Source of the DNA: JBOHUX01 sp050734915
GTDB taxonomy: Bacteria > Chloroflexota > Dormibacteria > Dormibacterales > Dormibacteraceae
Length of the DNA: 16,741 bases
Direction of reading: 5' to 3'
NCBI GenBank assembly: GCA_050734915.1
Contig: JBOHUX010000036.1
Span: forward strand, 1-16,741
Positions 6,566 through 11,834 of this stretch are shown piece after piece. The position numbers and the translations under genes were made by a program. The notes beneath the pieces are model-generated. The model had not been told where the DNA came from and ran no database searches. It was given only the letters and a program-made list of their open reading frames with translations. Positions within the stretch are counted from its first letter, which is position 1, and each line of letters starts with the position of its first letter.

Positions 6566-6885
6566 GAATCCGCCGCCGGCCAGAAGTGAGCTGGACTCAA
6601 GAGTACCTCTTATCGGGACCGTGTCGCAACTATGAACCGGAGTTTCGATCCCAGATCTTGCGGCGAAGTTGCGAGCGGCTCTCAATTGGAATTCGCTTCG
6701 AGGTCCCGGATGTCGCCCATCGCCCGAAGGGCAAGGCGGGCGCACGCGCCGGGAGCCGAGACGACCCTGGCTGAGCTCGAGATTTCGCTGCCGGTTCTCG
6801 TCTCGGAGGGCCGAGTCGAACGCGGGGAAGCCATCTGCCGGCCTTCAGGCGCCCCGAGGACCGGTTCGGACACTGGAACAGATGA
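6566..6885. other. Non-coding leader region upstream of the permease
   Basis: About 320 bases with no supportable gene. Bases 6595-6710 are AT-richer than the genes around. They hold AAGAG-TAC-CTCTT (6599-6611, perfect 5-bp inverted repeat) and TCGCAAC (6624-6630) mirrored by GTTGCGA (6668-6674). A second TTGCG lies at 6659-6663, ten bases before the one at 6669-6673. These repeated TTGCG/CGCAA words could be regulator sites for the permease. The best -35/-10 pair on the minus strand (TTGCGA, then TACTCT 18 bases on) is weak. I found no cobalamin-riboswitch core. From 6710 to 6885 I see nothing beyond short GC-rich inverted repeats; open frames here are compositional or run into the tRNA complement. 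Confidence 0.45.
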
Positions 6886-6960
6886 TGGGCCCGGGTGGCT
6901 TCGATCCACCGACCAGCCGATTATGAGTCGGCCGCTCTGACCAGGCTGAGCTACGGGCCC
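6886..6960 (-). tRNA. tRNA with CAT anticodon (elongator tRNA-Met or tRNA-Ile2)
   Basis: All arms fold: acceptor GGGCCCG/CGGGCCC (7 bp), bases TA at 8-9, D arm GCTC/GAGC with GG in the loop, anticodon stem GCCGA/TCGGC with loop CTCATAA (anticodon CAT), 5-base variable loop TGGTC, T stem GGTGG/CCACC, discriminator A. Total 75 bases; the CCA end is not encoded (TCA follows the acceptor). It is not an initiator: G1-C72 pairs, and the anticodon stem lacks the three GC pairs. CAT serves both elongator Met and the lysidine-modified Ile2. The C4 and C5 acceptor pairs and the GACTCATAATC arm resemble Ile2, but I cannot decide. The T-loop is ATCGAAG: base 54 is A instead of the near-universal T. Confidence 0.93.
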
Positions 6961-7057
6961 GAGGTTTCACTCGCCGGTGATTCCCGGCGCGTTTGGTGCT
7001 GCCGGAGGGTCCCATCCTAGCCCCACGAGGTCGCGCGGGAGCCGCGGATAAAGGCTC

Positions 7058-7315
7058 TCAGACACCTCCCCAGCGGAGCTTCGTCGGCGCGTAGGAGCCG
7101 TCCGGCTGCCGGCGCAGGGTGGACCAGGAATGTCGCTGGCCCGGCGTGTCCAGACCGACGATGTCGCCGACCTCGATCCACTCCGGCGCCATCGCCTCGG
7201 CGCGGGCCATCGCCTCCTCGCGGGTGGGAAGCGTCTCGGTCTCCACCGGAGCCCCGGCCCGGACGAGTTCCACCTGCCACCCCTGCCGGTGCGCCACCCG
7301 AACGAAGGTCGGCAT
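7058..7315 (-). CDS. Small DUF2188-like protein
   Basis: 85 residues from ATG 7315 (MPTFVRVAHRQGWQVELVRA). The first half has the DUF2188 pattern: a strand with GW, then a Thr-x-x-Glu-Ala helix (TLPTREEAMARAEAMAP), a small soluble fold of unknown function. The C-terminal half (EWIEVGDIVGLDTPGQRHSW and a basic-aromatic tail ending TKLRWGGV) is not part of the DUF as I know it. There is no signal peptide or membrane segment. The frame stays open to 7387, but the added residues are non-conserved in style. TATGGT lies exactly 6 bases before ATG 7315, as expected for a leaderless start. It diverges from the membrane spermidine-synthase-like gene and lies 97 bases upstream of the tRNA on the same strand, so the two may share a transcript. 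Confidence 0.65.
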   Translation of the reverse strand: MPTFVRVAHRQGWQVELVRAGAPVETETLPTREEAMARAEAMAPEWIEVGDIVGLDTPGQRHSWSTLRRQPDGSYAPTKLRWGGV

Positions 7316-7321
7316 GCGCCG

Positions 7322-7327
7322 ACCATA
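7322..7327 (-). promoter_or_regulatory. Leaderless-type -10 box of the DUF2188-like gene
   Basis: TATGGT on the minus strand, followed by 6 bases and ATG 7315. Four of six bases match TATAAT, including the key T, A and final T. No Shine-Dalgarno precedes this ATG, which supports transcription starting at or next to the start codon. Confidence 0.45.
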
Positions 7328-7386
7328 GCAGCACCCCGGGGACAGCTCGAACCTCCCCCGATCGCGTCCGGCGCGCTCCGATACCA

Positions 7387-9414
7387 TTGCCCGGCTTGAC
7401 CGCTGATCTCGCCCCTCCCCGCTCTCCCGCGCCGAGCATCCTCCCCAGGCGCGCCCGCCTTGCCCTGCTCAGCTTCCTCATGCTCTTCGTCGAGCTGGCC
7501 CTGATCCGCTGGGCGGGCGCCAACGTCCTCTACCTGTCCTACTTCTCCAACTTCATCCTTCTCGCCAGCTTCCTGGGCATCGGGCTCGGCTTCCTGCGCG
7601 CCCGCTCCCGGCACGATCTCTTCCCGCTGGCGCCCGTCGCGCTGGCCCTGCTAGTGGCATTCGTGCTCGCCTTCCCGGTCCAGATCGACCGCTCGGGCAG
7701 CGACCTGATCTACTTCGGCGCGCTCGACCAGAGCCGGAGCGGGCTGCCGATCTGGGTCACGCTGCCCGTCATCTTCCTGGCCGTCGCCGGCGTCATGGCC
7801 ACCATCGGGGAGGGGACAGCGAGGGCCTTCATCGAATTCGAGCCGCTCGACGCCTACCGGCTGGACATCATGGGCAGCATCGCGGGCATCGTCACCTTCT
7901 CGCTGCTCTCGTTCGCCGGCGCCCCGCCGGTCGCCTGGGGGCTGGTCGTGGTCGCCGCCTTCGTCCTCCTCCACACCACCTCCATCCGCTGGTTCCAGAT
8001 CGCCGGTCTGGGGGCACTGCTCGTCATGCTGGGCTTAGAGTCGACGATCGCGGGCGACAGCTGGTCTCCCTACTACCGGGTGACGCTGCGGCCGTCGCCG
8101 CGCGGCTCGATCTCGGTCCTGGTCAACGGCATCCCGCACCAGACGATCGAATCGATCGCCCGCCGCCGGCAGACGGTCCCGCTCTACTTCGTCCCCTACG
8201 AGCGGACGAAGACGCGGCCCCGCGACGTGCTCATCATCGGGGCGGGGACGGGGACCGACGTGGCGATCGCGCTGGCCGAGGGCGTGCGCCACGTGGATGC
8301 GGTCGAGATCGACCCCTGGCTCCGCGAGCTGGGAGTGCGCCTCCACCCCAACCATCCCTACCAGGATCCCCGCGTCACCACCCACATCGGCGACGGCCGG
8401 GCCTTCCTCCAGCAAACCCGAAACCACTACGACCTCATCCTCTTCGCCCTCCCCGACTCCCTGACCCTGGTCTCCGGCCAGTCGTCTCTGCGGCTGGAGA
8501 GCTACCTGTTCACGATCGAGGCCATGCGGGAGGCGCGCGCGCATCTCAACCCGGGCGGCGTCTTCGGCGAGTACAACTACTACCGGCAGGAGTGGCTGGT
8601 GGACCGCCTGGCGGGCACGCTGCGGAGCGTCTACGGGCACTCCCCCTGCCTCGACTCGACCGGGCGCATCGGCAAGCTTGCCCTCCTCAGCGCCAGCGTC
8701 GATGCCACCGCCATCAACTGCCCGTCCACCTGGAGTCCCGGGCGGCGGGTGGTGCCGGCGGCCGCCACCGACGACTACCCGTTCCTCTACCTGCGCGACC
8801 GGGGGATCCCCCCCCTCTACCTGCTCACGCTCGCTCTCACCGTCCTCGCCGCGCTCCTCCTGGTCCGGATGGCGGCGGGCCCGCTGCGGTCGATGGGGGC
8901 CTTCGCCGACCTCTTCTGCATGGGCGCCGCCTTCATGCTCCTGGAGACCAAGAACGTCGTCCAGTTCGCGCTTCTCTTCGGCACCACCTGGTTCGTGAAC
9001 GCGCTGGTCTTCACCGGCATCCTGCTCGCCGTGCTGGCCGCCATCGAGGTCTCGCGGCGCGTCCGCTGGCGCCGGATCGAGCCGCTCTACGGGCTGCTGT
9101 TGGCGGGGCTGGCGCTGGCCTGGCTGGTGCCGCCGGAGGCGCTCCTCAGGCTGGCCCCCGCACCCCGGTTCGTGATCGCGACGCTGATCGCCTTCATCCC
9201 CGTGTTCATCGCCAACCTCGTCTTCGCCCAACGATTCCGGGACGTGGGCTCGTCGAACGTGGCGTTCGGGGCGAACCTGCTCGGCGCCATGATCGGCGGC
9301 GTCCTCGAATACAGCTCCCTGGTGATCGGGTACCGCGCCCTGCTGCCGGTCATCGCCGCCCTCTACCTGCTGGCGCTGCTGCTCTGGCGAAGGCACCTCG
9401 CGCAGGCCGCCTGA
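7387..9414 (+). CDS. Multispanning membrane protein with internal spermidine-synthase-like methyltransferase domain
   Basis: 675 residues in three parts. Residues about 23-235 hold some seven membrane segments (the first is ARLALLSFLMLFVELALIRW). Residues about 240-440 form a soluble Rossmann domain with the S-adenosyl motif VLIIGAGTGTDVAIAL (281-296), the acidic ribose-binding VDAVEIDP, and HIGDGRAFL. Residues about 465-675 hold five or six more membrane segments. This is the layout of the so-called fused MFS/spermidine synthase proteins, whose substrate is unknown. In SpeE the catalytic aspartate sits in a D-x-S-D-P loop after the YD strand; here the place reads YDLILFALPDSLTLVSG (348-364), so the first aspartate is missing and aminopropyl transfer is doubtful. 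The start is TTG 7387, with an in-frame TTG at 7396 as alternative; no ATG lies near the N terminus. Stands alone on the plus strand; its stop overlaps a palindrome shared with the convergent VOC gene. Confidence 0.85.
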   Translation: MPGLTADLAPPRSPAPSILPRRARLALLSFLMLFVELALIRWAGANVLYLSYFSNFILLASFLGIGLGFLRARSRHDLFPLAPVALALLVAFVLAFPVQIDRSGSDLIYFGALDQSRSGLPIWVTLPVIFLAVAGVMATIGEGTARAFIEFEPLDAYRLDIMGSIAGIVTFSLLSFAGAPPVAWGLVVVAAFVLLHTTSIRWFQIAGLGALLVMLGLESTIAGDSWSPYYRVTLRPSPRGSISVLVNGIPHQTIESIARRRQTVPLYFVPYERTKTRPRDVLIIGAGTGTDVAIALAEGVRHVDAVEIDPWLRELGVRLHPNHPYQDPRVTTHIGDGRAFLQQTRNHYDLILFALPDSLTLVSGQSSLRLESYLFTIEAMREARAHLNPGGVFGEYNYYRQEWLVDRLAGTLRSVYGHSPCLDSTGRIGKLALLSASVDATAINCPSTWSPGRRVVPAAATDDYPFLYLRDRGIPPLYLLTLALTVLAALLLVRMAAGPLRSMGAFADLFCMGAAFMLLETKNVVQFALLFGTTWFVNALVFTGILLAVLAAIEVSRRVRWRRIEPLYGLLLAGLALAWLVPPEALLRLAPAPRFVIATLIAFIPVFIANLVFAQRFRDVGSSNVAFGANLLGAMIGGVLEYSSLVIGYRALLPVIAALYLLALLLWRRHLAQAA

Positions 9415-9421
9415 GCGCTCA
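9412..9421. other. Palindrome carrying the stop codons of both convergent genes
   Basis: TGAGCGCTCA is a perfect 10-bp palindrome. Its first three bases are the stop codon of the plus-strand membrane gene and, read on the other strand, its first three bases are the stop codon of the VOC gene. The two coding regions are separated by only four bases. Confidence 0.8.
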
Positions 9422-9823
9422 CCCGGAGGGGGAGATGATCTCCACCTCGTTGCCGTCGGGGTCGTCCACATAGAAGGTCCGGACGCCTTCGAGGACGGGG
9501 TGGGTGCCATCCCGGATCTCGACCGCGGCGCCTCGGAGGCGGGACACCAGATCCTCGTAGCCCGGCGGCGCGACGCTGAGGGCGAGGTGGTGCAGGGGGC
9601 GCAGGCGCTTCTCGCCGGGAAAGGAGCCGCCTGGATCCGGATGCTGGATCAGGACCACCATCGACGGGATCCCCTCGCCCGCCGCGCCGGCTCGCAGGAA
9701 GCGGTTCGCCATGCCCGGTGGCGAGATCACCTCGAGGCCGAGCAGGTCGCCGTAGAAGGCGAGGCTGCGGTCGATGTCATGTGCCCAGAGGACCACTTCG
9801 GCGAGGCCGCTGACCGGTGACAC
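9419..9823 (-). CDS. VOC-superfamily (glyoxalase/dioxygenase-fold) protein
   Basis: 134 residues from GTG 9823 (VSPVSGLAEVVLWAHDIDRS). It has the two beta-alpha-beta-beta-beta halves of the vicinal-oxygen-chelate fold: EVVLWAHDIDRSLAFYGDLLGLEV in the first, LHHLALSVAPPGYEDLVSRL in the second, and the typical ending TFYVDDPDGNEVEIISPSG. Usual metal ligands are one from each strand. H79 and E128 are present, but the first position, usually His, reads A-E here (E9 may substitute). Members include glyoxalase I, extradiol dioxygenases, epimerases and antibiotic-binding proteins, so the activity is unknown. The start is set by conserved-domain position and a GGGGGCGAG stretch before the GTG. It begins 14 bases after the UroD-family stop, so the two are very likely co-transcribed and perhaps functionally linked. 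Confidence 0.85.
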   Translation of the reverse strand: MSPVSGLAEVVLWAHDIDRSLAFYGDLLGLEVISPPGMANRFLRAGAAGEGIPSMVVLIQHPDPGGSFPGEKRLRPLHHLALSVAPPGYEDLVSRLRGAAVEIRDGTHPVLEGVRTFYVDDPDGNEVEIISPSG

Positions 9824-9837
9824 CTCGCCCCCGAGAC

Positions 9838-10830
9838 CTACGCCGCCGCGGCTTCGGCCAGCCGGGCGAGGTTGGCGACGGGCGCCCAGGGCGAGACCGA
9901 GCAGCCGGGGCCGATCAGCAGGCCCCGTCCGCCCGTGTCCTCGATGGCTGCCCGGACCTCGGCGGCGATCTCGTCCGCCGACCCCGAGACGAGCGTCGTC
10001 TTGTGGCCGAGGCCGCCCAGCACCGCCTTGCCGGAGATCTCCCGTCCCTCGGCCAGCGTGGGGTTGCCGGGATTGGCGATCGACCAGCTGACCGCCTGGG
10101 CGGGCACCTCCGCCGCGATCTCGAAGTGGAGCCGCGACCCGCACAGGTGGAGGACGTTGCACCAGGCGTCCGAGGGCAGCGCGGACAGGATCCGGAGGTC
10201 GTGCGGGAGCGCGACGGCTCGATACTCGTCGAGGGGCATCACGTCGGCGCTCGCGTAGCCGGACACGGCGTAGAAGACGCCGGCCGCGCCGGCCCTGACC
10301 GAGCGCAGGCCGAAATCGACCAGGAGATCGGCGATGCGGTCGAGCGCCGGCCGCACCGCGTCCGGGTGGGCGCGGAGATCGGCGAGCACGCGGTCCTCGC
10401 TGCCCCCGGCCAGGTAGGTGGCGACCGTGATGGGCGAGAAGACGGTCTGGATCACGGGTGTCGAGGGCCCCAGCTCGCGGGCGACGCGGCCGATCGCGTC
10501 CACCTGGTCGGCCAGTGCGGCGACGGAGGCGTCCACCGCCGGCAGCCGGCTCCAGCCGTCCACCTCGCCGATCGCCGGGCGGACCAGCACTGGGCCCTCG
10601 CGCGTGCTCCCGGAGGGACGGTACTCGCCACCCAGCGCCTCCGCGAAGCAGGTCGCCCGCGGCTGGAACTTGACGTAGTCCCACCCGAGGTCGCGGGCCC
10701 GGCCGACCGTGTAGGCGGCGAGCTGGGAGGGGGACCACTCGCGGTCGTAGGCGTGATTCCAGGCGCCCACCGGCGGCCGGTCCGGGCGCTCCAGCGCCAA
10801 CGCCGACCGGATCCGGTCGCGAGGGATCAC
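9838..10830 (-). CDS. Uroporphyrinogen decarboxylase-family protein, probable corrinoid/thiol methyltransferase
   Basis: 330 residues from GTG 10830 (MIPRDRIRSALALERPDRPP). This opening and the later LHLCGSRLHFE and GPGCSVSPWAPVANLARLAE place it in the UroD (PF01208) superfamily, a TIM-barrel fold. It does not look like HemE: the N-terminal RQAGR substrate motif is absent. It carries H228-x-C230 and C310, the His-x-Cys...Cys zinc set of MtaA/MtbA/CmuA-type methyltransferases, which move methyl groups between corrinoid proteins and thiols. The conserved PGC and the asparagine in VANLARL fit that subgroup. Substrate and methyl carrier are unknown; no corrinoid protein gene is nearby, though a nickel/cobalt permease lies about 3 kb away. 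A -10-like TAGACT sits 7 bases before the GTG. Downstream, the VOC gene follows at 14 bases; upstream, the glutaredoxin-like gene ends 34 bases away on the same strand. Confidence 0.85.
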   Translation of the reverse strand: MIPRDRIRSALALERPDRPPVGAWNHAYDREWSPSQLAAYTVGRARDLGWDYVKFQPRATCFAEALGGEYRPSGSTREGPVLVRPAIGEVDGWSRLPAVDASVAALADQVDAIGRVARELGPSTPVIQTVFSPITVATYLAGGSEDRVLADLRAHPDAVRPALDRIADLLVDFGLRSVRAGAAGVFYAVSGYASADVMPLDEYRAVALPHDLRILSALPSDAWCNVLHLCGSRLHFEIAAEVPAQAVSWSIANPGNPTLAEGREISGKAVLGGLGHKTTLVSGSADEIAAEVRAAIEDTGGRGLLIGPGCSVSPWAPVANLARLAEAAAA

Positions 10831-10852
10831 GCCCCCGAGTCTAGAGTCTCGG
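10831..10852 (-). promoter_or_regulatory. Leaderless-type -10 box and hairpin before the UroD-family gene
   Basis: On the minus strand TAGACT (10838-10843) is followed by 7 bases and GTG 10830. It overlaps an inverted repeat, CCGAG (10835-10839) with CTCGG (10848-10852), 8-base loop. This would allow an independent transcript from within the 34-base gap after the glutaredoxin-like gene; the repeat could act as an operator. Confidence 0.4.
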
Positions 10853-10864
10853 TCTGGCGGGCCG

Positions 10865-11104
10865 TCAGCAGCCGATGCTGCCGATGAGCTGCTCGAGGCG
10901 GGTGCGGTCGAGGCCGCGGACGATCTGGCGCTGGTCGATGACGACGACCGGAGTCACCTGGCCGTCGAGATCCTCCCACTCGCGGCGGGCGGCCGAGTCG
11001 CCATCCACCCTCCGGAGCCGGAAGTCAACCCCGAGGGTGTCGAGGCACCGCTGCGCCGTCACCGAGTCCGCGCAGTCCCCACGCGCGTAGAGCACCACTT
11101 CCAT
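10865..11104 (-). CDS. Small glutaredoxin-like protein with CxxS active site
   Basis: 79 residues from ATG 11104 (MEVVLYARGDCADSVTAQRC). The thioredoxin fold of glutaredoxins is evident: first strand VVLYARGDC, the active-site turn C11-A-D-S14, then a helix; DFRLRRVDGD; the cis-proline strand VTPVVVID (T51-P52); and a closing helix ending EQLIGSIGC. The resolving cysteine is a serine, as in monothiol glutaredoxins, though the family motif CGFS is absent; C20 or the C-terminal C79 might take part. Glutaredoxins reduce disulfides or glutathione/mycothiol adducts, and monothiol ones can carry Fe-S clusters; the role here is open. The upstream frame is open beyond 11104, but the promoter elements sit right at this ATG. 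It heads a co-directional run with the UroD-family and VOC genes. Confidence 0.85.
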   Translation of the reverse strand: MEVVLYARGDCADSVTAQRCLDTLGVDFRLRRVDGDSAARREWEDLDGQVTPVVVIDQRQIVRGLDRTRLEQLIGSIGC

Positions 11105-11110
11105 GACTCC

Positions 11111-11140
11111 ATCAGACCAGTGCCGTACAGGAAATGTCAA
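11111..11140 (-). promoter_or_regulatory. Promoter of the glutaredoxin-like gene, leaderless arrangement
   Basis: On the minus strand: -35 TTGACA (11135-11140, perfect), 18-base spacer, -10 TCTGAT (11111-11116, four of six), then 6 bases and ATG 11104. The expected start point coincides with the ATG. This is the only leaderless-type start in the window that also has a consensus -35. Confidence 0.65.
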
Positions 11141-11486
11141 TGCACGAGGTGCGTCATATCGACTCTTTCTATAGGAACGATAGGTCTCCTTTGGCTCCCG
11201 GGCCCTCCAAGAGCTGCCTCGCCGATTGGGAGGATCGGCGAAACCCGGCTGAGGTGTGGCCGTCTGAGGGGTGGGGGCGCACCCCGCGAGCCGTTGCCAA
11301 AAGGGGCGACGATTTGGGCCCAGGCAGGGCGGAGGGCCATCGCCCCAGACAGCGAAGCTGATCGTCCGAGGAATCTCCCAAGACACACCCAGTCTCCAGC
11401 ATTCGGCCAGGCCCCCTCACCCAACGCGGATAGTTGCCAGCCGGGCGGCCTCGGGGAACTCGCCGCGGCGCCATCGCGATGGCGAC
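11141..11486. other. Structured divergent spacer, possible non-coding RNA or leader
   Basis: No supportable gene between the glutaredoxin-like gene and the glc operon. Within it are consecutive perfect stems: CGCCGAT 11220-11226 with ATCGGCG 11234-11240; GGGGTG 11268-11273 with CACCCC 11280-11285; GGGGCGA 11303-11309 with TCGCCCC 11340-11346, enclosing GGCCC 11317-11321 with GGGCC 11334-11338; and CAGC 11350-11353 with GCTG 11357-11360. Bases 11150-11190 are AT-richer, with ATAGG at 11172-11176 and again ten bases on. I recognise no RNase P, SRP, 6S or tmRNA core and no riboswitch. Open frames through it are Arg/Pro/Gly-rich and look compositional. The strand of any transcript is unknown. Confidence 0.4.
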
Positions 11487-11498
11487 TATGATCGGCCC
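11487..11498 (+). promoter_or_regulatory. Leaderless-type -10 box of the glc operon
   Basis: TATGAT at 11487-11492, five of six to TATAAT, followed by 6 bases (CGGCCC) and ATG 11499. No Shine-Dalgarno lies between, and the -35 region is GC-rich with no match. The expected transcription start coincides with the ATG of the first operon gene. Confidence 0.6.
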
Positions 11499-11834
11499 AT
11501 GGACCTCCCCGACGCGGGGCGCCGGCTGCGGGAGGAGGCCGAAGCACATCCGCTGAAGCTGCCCGTGCGCAGGCGGGTGGATGAGCGGCACCACCTCGCC
11601 ACCAACGACGGCCTCGAGGTGTGGTTCACGATCCAGATCTCCCCTCACGCTCGGGTCTACGACGCGGTCTTCGAACGCGGCGACCGGATGCCGTCGGACG
11701 AGGACTGCGCCGCGTGGCTGGGGGTCATCCTGCCCGACCGGCAGGCGCTGGAGGTACCCTCCCCGCCTGGATCCCGCACGCGCCGGTTCGAGGTCTTCGA
11801 GCGGGAAGCGGGCCACCGGGCGCCGGTCGCCTGA
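11499..11834 (+). CDS. Uncharacterised 111-residue protein, first gene of the glc operon
   Basis: I do not recognise this family. The protein (starts MDLPDAGRRLREEAEAHPLK) has a charged N-terminal helix rich in Arg/Glu. A central part follows that looks like mixed strand/helix (DGLEVWFTIQISPHARVYDA, then ERGDRMPSDEDCAAWLGVIL), and the C terminus is Arg/Pro-rich. It has one cysteine, no membrane segment, no signal peptide and no obvious metal or nucleotide motif. Reality as a gene is supported by the TATGAT box 6 bases before ATG 11499, by coding-like composition from that point on, and by its stop overlapping the glcD start (TGATG, one shared base), which implies translational coupling. An open frame reaches upstream to 11271 through the hairpin region but does not look like protein. 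Its place suggests a small accessory or regulatory role for the 2-hydroxyacid oxidase; that is inference. Confidence 0.65.
   Translation: MDLPDAGRRLREEAEAHPLKLPVRRRVDERHHLATNDGLEVWFTIQISPHARVYDAVFERGDRMPSDEDCAAWLGVILPDRQALEVPSPPGSRTRRFEVFEREAGHRAPVA

Noticed and set aside
6539..6745. N-terminal extension of the nickel/cobalt permease by 69 residues
   Set aside because: The stretch lacks family similarity, covers the palindromes, and ATG 6538 has a good Shine-Dalgarno at the right distance.
6566..6885. Cobalamin riboswitch or NikR site upstream of the nickel/cobalt permease
   Set aside because: Looked for the B12-box core and GTATGA half-sites on the minus strand and found neither.
6632..6940. 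Plus-strand open frames ending in peptides such as GPGGFDPPTSRL
   Set aside because: These endings are translations of the tRNA complement at 6886-6960, a well-known annotation artefact; the frames have no other support.
6972..6989. Hairpin CGCCGG-N6-CCGGCG between the tRNA and the DUF2188-like gene
   Set aside because: A 6-bp GC stem is expected often in this composition; no T-run follows on either strand and nothing ties it to a function.
7014..7019. TAGGAT on the minus strand as a tRNA promoter -10
   Set aside because: No -35 match at 16-18 bases upstream and only four of six bases match; too weak to list.
11271..11498. Upstream extension of the first glc-operon protein
   Set aside because: Composition is Arg/Pro/Ser-rich and crosses the hairpin chain; a TATGAT box sits right before ATG 11499.
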